A DNA stretch of 56,401 bases from Pseudomonadota bacterium (lineage in GTDB: Bacteria; Pseudomonadota; Gammaproteobacteria; Pseudomonadales; Azotimanducaceae): positions 1-56,401 of the forward strand of contig JAQBUI010000022.1 in the NCBI GenBank assembly GCA_027624035.1. The letters are read 5' to 3'. The notes under the pieces are model-generated. The model was not told the DNA's origin, did not search any database, and saw only the letters and a program-made list of their open reading frames with translations. Positions within the stretch are counted from its first letter, which is position 1; every line of letters starts with the position of its first letter. Position numbers and translations under genes: made by a program. Positions 36,614 to 45,472 of this stretch are shown here, in pieces.

Positions 36614-39600
36614 TTAATCACGGCATAGGGCCTGCTCATATTGGGAGTTCTTCTGTTGGGCGATTTCATAGTATTGGGTCAGCACCGTCTGTCGTCGGGC
36701 TTTTTCAACCAGGCCCCATGGGGTTCGATACATCGAGGTCGTCTTATTAATAAGCTTGAATTCGCAGTGGTTGGCATAGCGGGACCACATGTTCCAGTCC
36801 TCCAGGTTGTCGAGGTCGGCGTCCAGCCCGCCGTATTGCTCAAATAATTCGCGTTTGAACACCATCGATTGAATCGGGATGAAATTGTGATGGCGTAGGA
36901 CGTCCTGATCGAATTCCTGACGAATGCCGTCAATGGTCACGTGGTTCATCTCAAGATATGGCTCATCAGGGTCGTTGGTGAAATCTGTTTCGATCTCCCA
37001 TGACAGGGCATAGGCCCCTCCCATTTTCGAGTCGGCTAACAGTTCTCGGATACAGGTCTCGATGTGATCGCAGAAGAGCAGGTCGTCGTCATCCAGGAAC
37101 ATGATATAGCGTCCGCCAGCGGCCCTCATTCCCGCATTGCCTGCTTCGCAGCGGCCCAGTTTGGCAAGTGGGTAATAGGTGATGTTGGCATGGGGATAGG
37201 CGGCTTTCATCTCGTCGATCACGGGCGCCTGCTCGTCGCCGCCATCCTCCACGACGATCAGTTCGACATTGGGCCAGGTCTGGTGAACGACGGACTGTAT
37301 CGCCTGCCGGAGCAGGGCCTGGCGGCCACGATAGGTCCGGGTCACCACGCTGACGAGAGGGCAGGCGTCAGGGCTGATGTCCGGCCTGATATAGAAGGCG
37401 CCGTCCCGGGTCAGATCATAGTCCCACTGGCGAAAGGCAAACCGGTGTCCGCCGCGATGTCTTTTGCGCAGGAAGTACAGGGCGTTGGTCAGAATTCTGG
37501 TAATGTTGCGACGCACGATGGCGCGACTGTTCGGCACCCCGGTATCGGCCGCGAGTAGTCGGGAGAACATCGGGAGGATGCTGAACATGTCCATGAGAGA
37601 CCCGTAACGCAGCCGGATGTAGGCATTGGCGAGAGTGCTGCCCTCAAACTGCAGCGTCTTGACCTCGCCAGCCACTTCGTAGGTGTGATGGATCACCTCG
37701 CATTGGGGCAGGTATCGAAGCCGGTAGCCAGCTGCAACGTACCGATAGGACAGTTCCACATCCTCGCCGTACATGAAGATTTTCTTCTCGTAGCCTCCGA
37801 CATCCTTGTAGGCATCCCGCCGCATGAGAATGCAGGCGTGCGCTGACCAGGAAGTCTCCAGCGTCACGGGATCATAGAACTTCGGATGTTCATAGGGATG
37901 CTGCCTGAATTCCCAGCTCGCAGTGTCATCGTCATCCTGCAAGGCGAAGCTGACCGCCAGCGGCAGACAATCTGGCGTGAATTCGAGGTCAACGTTGGTG
38001 ACCAGCACAAGGTCGCTGCTGGATCTGGCAATGCCCTGATCGTGACCGGCCCCAAAGCCGACATTATCTGATTCAATCAGTGTGAAGTCCGCAAGGCCGG
38101 ACAGTTCGCACTCTGCCAGCTGCTGAAATCGCTGTACGGTGTCGTCGCTGGAACCATTGTCTGTCACGTGCAGGCAGATCTGGCCAAGCGGGTAGTTCTG
38201 ATCGCGCAGGCTTGCTGCAAACTGGTCCAGCCATCGACTGCTGTTATAGGTGACAACCGAGATATCAATCACAGGCAGATCGCCCGGCTCCAGCAGTGGC
38301 TTTTCACCCAGGATGCGCGTTCGGTTGGCGATGATGCGGTGATGGCTGGCGCGCAGCGAATGGCTGTCGATCTCGCCTTTCAGTCCGAGGCGTGTTCGGA
38401 CGTAGGTCTGGATGATGGCTTCCCGCAGGGTGCGCCCAATGGGGAGGTGATAGACACACCAGCGCAGGGACCTGAACACCGCGCCCGCCACGATGCGCGG
38501 GCTGTTGAGGAGCCAGTACTTGGTCCACCGCAGTGGCGCTGTGATTCTCCAGGACAGCGTGCGGGCAATGGCGATCAATTCCTGTTCCCTGCGGGCACTT
38601 TCCTCTCGATATTTTTCTATGATCTCCCACAGGCGGGTATGTTCGTTTGCCGCATGTTCGGTCAGCCGGGTGACCTCCGCACGGACCTCACTGAGGTTGA
38701 CGTTCAGTCCCCGATGAAGCTCCTTCACCGAACGCAGTTCTGCAAGCAGCGCGTCGTTTTCGCTCGCCAGACGTTGTTCTTCGACCGCCCGTAATGCGAG
38801 TTCCTGCATCTGTGACTGAGTGATCTCGAGGTGTTGCTCCTGTTCATCGCGTGATTGCTCCGACAGCGCGTCAAGTTCTGCTCGCTGCGCGTTGATCTCC
38901 ATCGCCTGCTGTTCGAGTACCTGTCGCTGTTGTTCGAAGTCCCGCTGGATCGCCGTGAGTTCCCGGCCTGTCGACTGCAATTGCTGCTGCAGCGTTTGCA
39001 GGTGTTGCTGATGCGCCTGCAGGTCACGGTCCCGGGTCTCGATCAACTGGTTGAGCCGCGATTCTTCAAGATGAAAGGCCCTGACTTCGCCTTCGTAGGT
39101 AGACGTGGTGGACTCCAATGCCTGTTTTAGCTCGGACATGTCGCGAATCAGGTGTTTCTCTTCCTCATGAAAGCCGTGCTGGGTCTGCCGGTACTCTTCA
39201 CTGAGCGCCAACAGGCGGGTGTGGGCATCTTCGAGTAAGGTTGTCAGGCGCCTTTGTTCCTCAATCGCATTCTGATTCTGTTGCCGTGCCATGGCTCGTT
39301 CCTGACGAATCGCGGTTCGCATTTCCTTGCCTTCTCGGGTCAGTCGGGCCTCTTCGGTGTGAAATGCACTCTGGGAATCTCTGTACTCATGTTCGAGCGC
39401 CACATAGCTGGCTTTTGAAGTCTGCTCCAGGCGGTCCGCGTAGCGCAGTACCTGGCGAAGAGCCGAGTCTGTAGAAAACTCTGTCACAAGGTGATTTACC
39501 CCCTCGATAAGGGAGGTGTCATCAGGCCCGGAGATCAGCAGATCATGGAGTGCTGCCGTGAGCGCCACTTCGTGTTCGACCATGTGGTCGCTGTTGTGCT

Positions 39601-40270
39601 GCAGGCGTTTTGACACGAACTGATCACTGAACCTTGCCACGTTCGCCGGGTTGATGTCTCGTCCGGACGCAAAAGAGTCGGCCACGCTGTCGAGGGTCCC
39701 ACGCGGATCACGGATGAGGTGGTCATATCGAAGGATGACCCGCGGCTCGTTATGGGTAGATCGTAGTGCATCTGCGGTATACAGAAACCACAGATAGAGT
39801 GATTTTTCATCCCCGAAACCGTTTCGTTTGGCCAGCGAGCCGGCGACCTCGTGGGGGTGTCGAACGGGGATCACATAGCTGATATCCGCATCGAATTGGC
39901 CCAGCAACGGCTGCCAGAAGCCATGTAGTCGGGAGACCCTGGGGTCCTTGAATGCCCAGCGATCATGGACCGAGAATCGTTGTTCGAGCAGCTTTTTGGC
40001 CCTGGATTTGAGAGCGTTGAATCCTGGATGCTTGAATGCTTCCGGGCCGAGAAAGAAACCGTCAAGACTGTCCCAGGTGAGCCCGAGTCTGTTGAGGATC
40101 TCGTCGTTCCAGGAAACAATCAGAGAATCCTCCCAGAACCCGGTTTCGTTGTCTTTCGCGGGGCCGACCAGATCACCGGGTATCTCGATATCAAAGACTT
40201 CGAGCATCTTGGTCACGAGGCTGGTGCCACCTCTGTGCATGCCAGTGACAATATAAAGCTGTTTCGCCAT
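36614..40270 (-). CDS. Sulfotransferase / coiled-coil / GT2 / GT2 multidomain protein
   Basis: 1218 residues from the ATG at 40270. Domains in order: a sulfotransferase (about 1-265) with the PAPS loop GMHRGGTSLVTKML and the later VIPVRHPHEVAGSLAKR. Then a long coiled coil (about 285-560) very rich in Q, E, L and R. A basic linker follows (WRITAPLRWTKYWLLNSPRI). GT2 domain one (about 668-960) has DISVVTYNSSRWLDQF, TDNGSSDDT and VTNVDLEF. GT2 domain two (about 965-1218) has PLVSVVTRTYRGRQALLRQAI, VEDGGDE and MFLDDDDLLF. It would make and sulfate a surface glycan from one chain. The start is supported by domain alignment only; a TTG 51 bp upstream is possible. Confidence 0.87.
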   Translation of the reverse strand: MAKQLYIVTGMHRGGTSLVTKMLEVFDIEIPGDLVGPAKDNETGFWEDSLIVSWNDEILNRLGLTWDSLDGFFLGPEAFKHPGFNALKSRAKKLLEQRFSVHDRWAFKDPRVSRLHGFWQPLLGQFDADISYVIPVRHPHEVAGSLAKRNGFGDEKSLYLWFLYTADALRSTHNEPRVILRYDHLIRDPRGTLDSVADSFASGRDINPANVARFSDQFVSKRLQHNSDHMVEHEVALTAALHDLLISGPDDTSLIEGVNHLVTEFSTDSALRQVLRYADRLEQTSKASYVALEHEYRDSQSAFHTEEARLTREGKEMRTAIRQERAMARQQNQNAIEEQRRLTTLLEDAHTRLLALSEEYRQTQHGFHEEEKHLIRDMSELKQALESTTSTYEGEVRAFHLEESRLNQLIETRDRDLQAHQQHLQTLQQQLQSTGRELTAIQRDFEQQRQVLEQQAMEINAQRAELDALSEQSRDEQEQHLEITQSQMQELALRAVEEQRLASENDALLAELRSVKELHRGLNVNLSEVRAEVTRLTEHAANEHTRLWEIIEKYREESARREQELIAIARTLSWRITAPLRWTKYWLLNSPRIVAGAVFRSLRWCVYHLPIGRTLREAIIQTYVRTRLGLKGEIDSHSLRASHHRIIANRTRILGEKPLLEPGDLPVIDISVVTYNSSRWLDQFAASLRDQNYPLGQICLHVTDNGSSDDTVQRFQQLAECELSGLADFTLIESDNVGFGAGHDQGIARSSSDLVLVTNVDLEFTPDCLPLAVSFALQDDDDTASWEFRQHPYEHPKFYDPVTLETSWSAHACILMRRDAYKDVGGYEKKIFMYGEDVELSYRYVAAGYRLRYLPQCEVIHHTYEVAGEVKTLQFEGSTLANAYIRLRYGSLMDMFSILPMFSRLLAADTGVPNSRAIVRRNITRILTNALYFLRKRHRGGHRFAFRQWDYDLTRDGAFYIRPDISPDACPLVSVVTRTYRGRQALLRQAIQSVVHQTWPNVELIVVEDGGDEQAPVIDEMKAAYPHANITYYPLAKLGRCEAGNAGMRAAGGRYIMFLDDDDLLFCDHIETCIRELLADSKMGGAYALSWEIETDFTNDPDEPYLEMNHVTIDGIRQEFDQDVLRHHNFIPIQSMVFKRELFEQYGGLDADLDNLEDWNMWSRYANHCEFKLINKTTSMYRTPWGLVEKARRQTVLTQYYEIAQQKNSQYEQALCRD

Positions 40271-40789
40271 GTGGTTCGGGTCGCAGAGAGGCATCGCTGG
40301 AATGCGCGAGTATATAGGCAAACCCCGGGTTTCCCCACCGTTTAGGACTTCGATTGACGATCATGGACGTTCCGGCCCCACACTCTGTGGCGCGGGATCC
40401 TTAACCTGTTCAGACGGCAGCATGCTTGACCCAGGCACACCCACGGCTGCTGGGTGCCTGGGGAATCGTGATGATACCTGACGTTTTATTGACTCATTTG
40501 GTTCGGTCGACGCCACCTGTCAGTCGTGCTTAATACCTTGGCGTCAATGCGAATCGTGGACTCTACAAGGTCGTTTCCCACGATAGCGGCATTGGAGTCG
40601 TCGACATCAACATCGCGAAATTGAAGTGTTTTCGCGACTAATCCACTTGATCAGACTTTCCACAGGCCAAGTTGACCGTCGAGGAACCGTTCGTGGCACG
40701 GTTGGTGAATCTTCTACAGACTCATGCGATGACGTCTATCGGACCATGGGATGGCAATGCGCTTGGCCTTCCGGTTGGGCCAACAATGA
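40271..40789. other. 519-bp gap between giant GT gene and CYP153 gene
   Basis: Contains one diverged copy of the 90-bp repeat (40360-40450). A minus-strand frame ending at 40486 (GLVAKTLQFRDVDVDDSNAAIVGNDL and onward, about 55 codons, no start) may be a gene remnant. A plus-strand startless frame VEEPFVARLVNLLQTHAMTSIGPW lies near 40678. I recognise no family in either, and see no clear promoter. Confidence 0.5.
40360..40450 (+). repeat. Dispersed intergenic repeat, strongly diverged (copy H)
   Basis: Left end GATCATGGACGTTCCGGCCC and right part CTTGACCCAGGCACACCCACGGCT match the family ends; the middle is poorly conserved. Weakest copy assigned. Confidence 0.4.
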
Positions 40790-42046
40790 TCACTTCCTCG
40801 GATGAAGTATCACGGGCAGGTCCGAGTAGCCCTTGACGAAGGTGGATAGAATACGGGTTGGTTCACCGACCACTTCAATGTTGTCGAAGCGTTTGAGGAT
40901 TTCTTCCCAGATGATTCGCAGTTGCATCTCGGCCAGCCGATTGCCCATGCAGCGGTGGATGCCGAAACCGAATGAGAGATGCTGCCTTGGACGGGCCCGG
41001 TCTATGGCGAACTCGTAGGGATTCTCGATCGCCTGTTCATCACGATTGCCGCTGACGTACCACATGACGACCTTGTCACCAGCCTTGATTTGCTGGCCGC
41101 CCAATTCGGCGTCCACCAGCGCACGTCGCCGCATGTGGGCGAGGGGAGTCTGCCAGCGGATGATTTCGGGTACCATCGTGGTGATCAGGCCCGGGTTGGC
41201 GCGAAGCTTGTCGTACTCTGCCGGGAACTGATTGAGGGCGAGGACACCGCCGGTGATGGAGTTGCGGGTGGTGTCGTTGCCACCGACGATCAGCAGGATC
41301 AGGTTGCCCAGAAACTCCATTGGTCGGTCCAGCAGGTCACGGGTGGATTCACCATGGGCCAGCATGGTGATCAGATCGTTGTTACCCGGCCGGGCCTGCC
41401 TTTCCCGGAAGATCTCAGTGAAGGTCTGCAGGCATTCGAACAGTTCCTGACGACGCTGTTCCTCGGATTCAACGACACCGGATTCTTCGCTGGCGGTCGC
41501 CACGTCTGACCAGCGGGTGAGCTTGCGTCGCTCCTCGAATGGAAAGTCGAACAGGGTTGCCAGCATCTGGGTGGTCAGTTCGATGGAGATGCGATCAACC
41601 CAGTTGATCTCTTCGCCGGTCGGCAGATCATCGAGCAGGCCCGCCGCACGTTCCCTGATTGTGGACTCCAGCTTCTTGAGGTTCATGGGTGCGACCACCG
41701 GGCTGACGACCTTGCGCTGCTCATCGTGGACCGGTGGGTCCATGGCGATAAACATCGGCAGACGAAAGTCTTCCGCCTGCTCGACGATGGCGATGCCGCC
41801 CTCTGATGAATAGATCTGGTGGTTGGTGTCGACTTCCATGATGTCGTTGTACCTGGTCACCGACCAGTAGGGGCCGAACTCACTTTCATCACAGTAATGC
41901 ACTGGTGACTCGCTGCGCAAGCGGTCGAACCAGGCCCAGTGGGCATCCTGCTGGAACAGCCGGGCCTGGGCGACGTTGAACTTGCTGTCGAGGGGGATGG
42001 CGTAGGGGTCCGGATTGAAGGGGGTGCTGGCGGCGACTTCACTCAT
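40790..42046 (-). CDS. Cytochrome P450, CYP153 family alkane/fatty-acid omega-hydroxylase
   Basis: 418 residues. The ATG at 42046 has GAGAGG upstream; a start 19 codons earlier is not needed. Seen: MFIAMDPPVHDEQRKVVSPVVAP, the I-helix GGNDTTRNSITGGVLALNQ, the EIIRW (ExxR) motif with QTPLAHMRR, and the haem-ligand segment HLSFGFGIHRCMGNRLAEMQ. This sequence pattern is that of CYP153 enzymes, which hydroxylate the terminal carbon of medium-chain alkanes or fatty acids in soluble form. Electrons should come from the ferredoxin gene directly upstream. A ferredoxin reductase is not in the window. The 194-bp leader between the two genes holds the palindromic tandem repeat. Confidence 0.95.
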   Translation of the reverse strand: MSEVAASTPFNPDPYAIPLDSKFNVAQARLFQQDAHWAWFDRLRSESPVHYCDESEFGPYWSVTRYNDIMEVDTNHQIYSSEGGIAIVEQAEDFRLPMFIAMDPPVHDEQRKVVSPVVAPMNLKKLESTIRERAAGLLDDLPTGEEINWVDRISIELTTQMLATLFDFPFEERRKLTRWSDVATASEESGVVESEEQRRQELFECLQTFTEIFRERQARPGNNDLITMLAHGESTRDLLDRPMEFLGNLILLIVGGNDTTRNSITGGVLALNQFPAEYDKLRANPGLITTMVPEIIRWQTPLAHMRRRALVDAELGGQQIKAGDKVVMWYVSGNRDEQAIENPYEFAIDRARPRQHLSFGFGIHRCMGNRLAEMQLRIIWEEILKRFDNIEVVGEPTRILSTFVKGYSDLPVILHPRK

Positions 42047-42124
42047 GGCGGGTCCTCTCTGGTTTTGATTCGTCTGACGTGTCTCTTGATAGGTACGGGT
42101 CAAGAATCGAGATGGCGCATGTTC

Positions 42125-42253
42125 TTAATACTGAAATCACGTCCCGGGATTTCTTGATACTGAAATCACGTCCCGGGATTTCTTGATACTGAAATCTCGT
42201 ACCGAGATTTCTTAATACTGAAATCTCGTACCGAGATTTCTTAATACTGAAAT
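42125..42253 (-). repeat. Palindromic 29-bp tandem repeat, four units plus partial, overlapping the ferredoxin stop
   Basis: Four exact-length units of 29 bp (42125-42153, 42154-42182, 42183-42211, 42212-42240), then a 13-bp partial unit at 42241-42253 that is the last codons and TAA stop of the ferredoxin gene. On the minus strand each unit has the stem GAAATCTCG, a three-base loop and CGAGATTTC, then AGTATTAA. The two units next to the ferredoxin have perfect stems; the two nearer the P450 have GAAATCCCG paired with CGTGATTTC, one mismatch. The array therefore looks like duplication of the gene's own 3' end. It may act as RNA hairpins or as a DNA operator array. Confidence 0.95.
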
Positions 42254-42561
42254 TCAGGAAGATTTACGATTAGCCCATCCAGTTCATCGGTCACCGGGAT
42301 TTGGCAGGAAAGTCGGGAATTCTCCTCTCTGTCCGGGTTCAGGTCGAGCATGGCATTTTCCTGCTCGCTGGGTGCCCCGACTTTCTCCATCCATGCGGGG
42401 TCGACCAGTACGTGGCAGGTTGCGCAGGAGCACTCACCGCCACAGTCGGCGTCAATTCCCGGTATAAGGTTGTCGATCGCGGTATTCATCACGGTCGAGC
42501 CATTCTCGGCGTCGATCTCGGTCTTCGTTCCGTCGAATTGGATGTAGGTGATTTTTGCCAT
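42241..42561 (-). CDS. [2Fe-2S] ferredoxin, putidaredoxin/adrenodoxin type
   Basis: 106 residues. Seen: the cluster ligands in [16 protein letters not shown] (Cx5Cx2C) and the fourth cysteine in [15 protein letters not shown], followed by the usual VNLPEFQY ending. Ferredoxins of this type feed bacterial class I P450s. The gene is directly upstream of CYP153 on the same strand. Its stop codon is inside the first (partial) unit of the tandem repeat. Confidence 0.96.
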   Translation of the reverse strand: MAKITYIQFDGTKTEIDAENGSTVMNTAIDNLIPGIDADCGGECSCATCHVLVDPAWMEKVGAPSEQENAMLDLNPDREENSRLSCQIPVTDELDGLIVNLPEFQY

Positions 42562-42895
42562 GGTTCAGGGAGTCTCAGGTCGAAAGGCCCGAAATTTAAC
42601 AAGAATCGAGTGCCGGGTGAAGGTGATTAATGGTCAAAAAGAATCATTTATGGCCACCAAAATCAGGGGTCAGAGTCGAATTAGTCCTCCAAAATCAGGG
42701 TCAGAGTCGAATTACCTGACCCATGCCGAGTGTGCCCGGACATCATGCAATGAGCATTCCGGGTGGATTCTGTTCTGCCACCGATCTGATGCCTTCGCCG
42801 TTTCCCCGCTTCGGCATTTGGCATATGATCGGCACTCCTTAAATGACCGATGACCCGATGGCCCTGTGGTCCGACGGGCAGGAGTGACTCGAGAC
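42562..42895. promoter_or_regulatory. 334-bp divergent gap between the ferredoxin and the flavin monooxygenase genes
   Basis: This gap must hold the promoters of both the ferredoxin-CYP153 operon (minus) and the flavin enzyme gene (plus). It contains the duplicated REP-like element at 42657-42722. I can see no convincing -35/-10 pair by eye and no regulator gene adjacent. Confidence 0.5.
42657..42722 (+). repeat. REP-like element, two direct copies
   Basis: CCAAAATCAGGGGTCAGAGT followed by CGAATTA at 42657-42683, repeated with one G fewer at 42689-42714, then CCTGACCC. The second copy forms a stem GGGTCAG / CTGACCC around an 11-base loop. The GGGTCAGAGTCGAATTA word is commonly seen beside REP-associated transposases in proteobacteria (from memory). 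No transposase is present, so this is a solo remnant. Confidence 0.7.
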
Positions 42896-44053
42896 ATGCG
42901 TAAGCCGGACACCTTCGCAGACATTGTCGATAATGCCCGGGCGTTAGGTGACGCACTCGGTGCCCGATCGGATGAGATTGAGAGGCGAGGGCAGCTTCCG
43001 CCCGACGTGGTCGAGGATCTGATTGAGTCCGGCGTTTTTCGGATGAGCATGCCAGCGGACTGGGGCGGCCCGGAGCTCTCGCCGATGCAGCAGGTTGCGG
43101 TTCTTGAAGAAATCGCGCGGGGTGATACCTCCGCTGCCTGGTGTGCCATGACCGGGTCGGACAGTGGTGTCTATGTCGGCTTTCTGGAGGATGTTGCCGC
43201 CCGGAACCTCTTTCCCCATCTGGATACCATTGCCGGCGGTTCGGTCGCGAGTGTGGGCCGGGCAGATGAGATTGATGGAGCGTTGCGCATTTCCGGGCAA
43301 TGGCCGCACTGCTCTGGCGTGACCCATGCCGACGTGATCGCGGCAGGATGTGTGGTATTCAAAAATGGCACCCCTGCGGTCGATTCCAGGGGCCGACCGG
43401 AAATCAGGATTGCCATGGCCCCCCTGTCGCACTGGCGCGTAGAGTCCAACTGGCATGCCACTGGGCTCGCCGGAACAGGCAGTCACGATATGACGCCATT
43501 GTCGAAATACCTTGTGGTCCCGGAGAGCCATACCTTCAGTCTGGAAATGCCGACCCGCGCCGGCCCGGCCTGGCATGGTCGGGAAACGCTGTTTCGCAAG
43601 TTGCCAGGCGTCCCCCTGGGTGCCGCCCGGGGCGTCATCGACCATGTGACCCGGTTGATTGAAGGCGAGGATGGCGGGATTCGGATTCCGCTGCAGGATG
43701 TGAGCGACATCAAACGCTCGCTCGCGGATGCCGAGATGCAACTGGGAAGTGCCCGCGCCTATGTTTACAGTGTGCTGGATGATCAATGGCAGCAACTGAG
43801 CGAGGGCCGTGCGCTGTCGTCCAGAGCCCGTGCAGCGGCCTGGCTGTCCAGATTGAATGCATTTCAGATGTATCGGTCGGTGGCGCGGCTGCTATATGAT
43901 GGCCTGCGCCGGGTAGACCGCGGCCCGGTGGACCGGGCGCTTCGAGATGCCGAAACTCTGTGTCAACACATTGCGGGTCACCGCCGTAGTCTCGATCAGG
44001 CCGCAGGTCTGCTGCTGGACCACACCATGACTTCCCCGCCGGCGGGGCGTTAG
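42896..44053 (+). CDS. Acyl-CoA dehydrogenase-fold flavin-dependent monooxygenase (HsaA/group D-like)
   Basis: 385 residues from the ATG at 42896, with AGGAG upstream at wide spacing. Seen: LPPDVVEDLIESGVFRMSMPADWGGPELSPMQQVAVLEEIARGDTS, then CAMTGSDSGVYVG, WPHCSGVTHADV and a C-terminal four-helix part (LFRKLPGVPLGAARGVIDHV). The helical N-domain plus these loops resemble the two-component hydroxylases such as HsaA and HpaB-like group D, more than classical fatty-acyl-CoA dehydrogenases. It may hydroxylate an aromatic or steroid-like ring. The luciferase-like enzyme gene follows with 3 bp between. Confidence 0.8.
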   Translation: MRKPDTFADIVDNARALGDALGARSDEIERRGQLPPDVVEDLIESGVFRMSMPADWGGPELSPMQQVAVLEEIARGDTSAAWCAMTGSDSGVYVGFLEDVAARNLFPHLDTIAGGSVASVGRADEIDGALRISGQWPHCSGVTHADVIAAGCVVFKNGTPAVDSRGRPEIRIAMAPLSHWRVESNWHATGLAGTGSHDMTPLSKYLVVPESHTFSLEMPTRAGPAWHGRETLFRKLPGVPLGAARGVIDHVTRLIEGEDGGIRIPLQDVSDIKRSLADAEMQLGSARAYVYSVLDDQWQQLSEGRALSSRARAAAWLSRLNAFQMYRSVARLLYDGLRRVDRGPVDRALRDAETLCQHIAGHRRSLDQAAGLLLDHTMTSPPAGR

Positions 44054-44056
44054 ACC

Positions 44057-44977
44057 ATGGCAGTGGGTCTTGGCCTTGGCCTGTCTCGCTATCCCTTCGA
44101 TGATGTTCGAGGCTACTGGCGCTGGGTTGAGCTGTGTGAACTCGGTGGGGTGGATTCCATCTGGCAGACTGACCGGCTGGTTTCCAAAGAACCGATGCTG
44201 GAGTGTATAGCCACGATGGCGGCCCTGGCCGGTGCTACCCGGCGAATTCGCTTCGGCATGAATGTGGCGTCGATCGCCCTTCGCGACCCATTGTTGACAG
44301 CCAAACAGCTTGCTACCGTGGATCTTCTGAGCGATGGTCGGGTATTACCTGCCTTCGGGCTGGGCAGCGCCTTCAGCCAGGATTATCAGGCGACGGGTAC
44401 GCCTACCCGCCGGCGCGGCAAACGGGCGGATGAAGCCCTGACGCTGATTTCCCGGCTCTGGTCTGAGGAGGACATCTGTTTTGAAGGTGAATTCTTCAAC
44501 TATCAAAACGCGACGATTTCGCCCCGCCCCGTTAACCCCCATATTCCACTATGGATAGGCGGGTCAAGCGAAGTGGCCATGCGTCGGACCGCTCGATTCG
44601 GGACGGGCTGGCTGGGCGGGATTGATACGCCCGAACAGGCTGGCGAGATGGTTCGCGGAATTCGGCGGGAACTGGCACACACCGGCCGGTCCATCGATGA
44701 CGACCACTACGGTGCCACGTTCTCGTTCCGATTCGGCCGGCCTGATGATGAGGCAGCGAAAGGAACCGCCCGCGGACTCAGTACCCGGGTCCAGAACCCG
44801 GACCGATACATGGTGGTGGGAAATGCGCAGGATATCAGCAAACGTGTCGACGAATATCGGCAAGCAGGTTGTTCAAAATTTGTACTGCTGCCAATAGCCC
44901 GTGGCAACAGTGAAATGATGTACCAGACCAGGCGGTTCATCGAAGAAATACTGCCAGAGTATGATGGGGTCGCTTGA
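44057..44977 (+). CDS. Luciferase-like (LLM class) flavin/F420-dependent oxidoreductase
   Basis: 306 residues. Seen: WQTDRLVSKEPMLECIATMAALAGATRRIRFGMNV, the conserved GRVLPAFGLGSAFSQDYQATG block, and PHIPLWIGGSSEVAMRRTARFGTGW. It shares the fold of the luciferase-like enzyme at 8987-9850 but is clearly a different subfamily. It starts 3 bp after the flavin monooxygenase stop, so the two probably form a two-gene operon acting on the same substrate. Confidence 0.88.
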   Translation: MAVGLGLGLSRYPFDDVRGYWRWVELCELGGVDSIWQTDRLVSKEPMLECIATMAALAGATRRIRFGMNVASIALRDPLLTAKQLATVDLLSDGRVLPAFGLGSAFSQDYQATGTPTRRRGKRADEALTLISRLWSEEDICFEGEFFNYQNATISPRPVNPHIPLWIGGSSEVAMRRTARFGTGWLGGIDTPEQAGEMVRGIRRELAHTGRSIDDDHYGATFSFRFGRPDDEAAKGTARGLSTRVQNPDRYMVVGNAQDISKRVDEYRQAGCSKFVLLPIARGNSEMMYQTRRFIEEILPEYDGVA

Positions 44978-45034
44978 GGATGCTATTAAGGGCCTGCGGA
45001 AAGCGCTTGAGGGGACACGGTGGGCTGGATTGTA

Positions 45035-45406
45035 TTACTCGATTCCGCCGACCACATCCTGAAATTGTTCGAAGATTTCCTCTTCCATGTAGTCACGAAA
45101 CTCGCCGGCATCGAAGAAAGCGCCGTGACACTGGGGACAGGATTCAAATTTGATCTCGAACGGTTCCTTCTGGTACACGTGAGTCATCTTGATCCGGCAC
45201 TTCGGACAGGCCACATCCATGATTTCGTTGTACCTTGCACCGACGAATTCATCGCCCACGTCAATGGACTCTGCGCCCCGCAGCGCCTTCAATCCTTCCT
45301 TTTCAAGATGGTCGAAAAAGAGGCCAAAGCAGTTGCTGCACCGTTCGATTTCGATGCCCTTGAAATCAATCACTTCCAACTGGGCAAGGCACTTCGGACA
45401 CTCCAC
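45035..45406 (-). CDS. TFIIB-type zinc-ribbon protein
   Basis: 123 residues, GTG start with AAGGGA upstream. Seen: two zinc knuckle pairs, CPKC with CSNCFG in the N-half and CPKC with CPQCHG in the C-half, each in the zf-TFIIB pattern. A coil-like acidic tail follows (EEEIFEQFQDVVGG). Proteins of this class are of unknown function. It is the last gene of the minus-strand TonB receptor run, 66 bp after the Trm11-like gene. Confidence 0.85.
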   Translation of the reverse strand: MECPKCLAQLEVIDFKGIEIERCSNCFGLFFDHLEKEGLKALRGAESIDVGDEFVGARYNEIMDVACPKCRIKMTHVYQKEPFEIKFESCPQCHGAFFDAGEFRDYMEEEIFEQFQDVVGGIE

Positions 45407-45472
45407 TATCTTGATTCCCTTTCGTTCATAAAACGTCCCATGAATTGTTCTCTGCCGCCGATGATCGGAAGT

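Noticed and set aside
42125..42253. CRISPR-like array
   Set aside because: Units are contiguous with no spacers; it is a plain tandem repeat.
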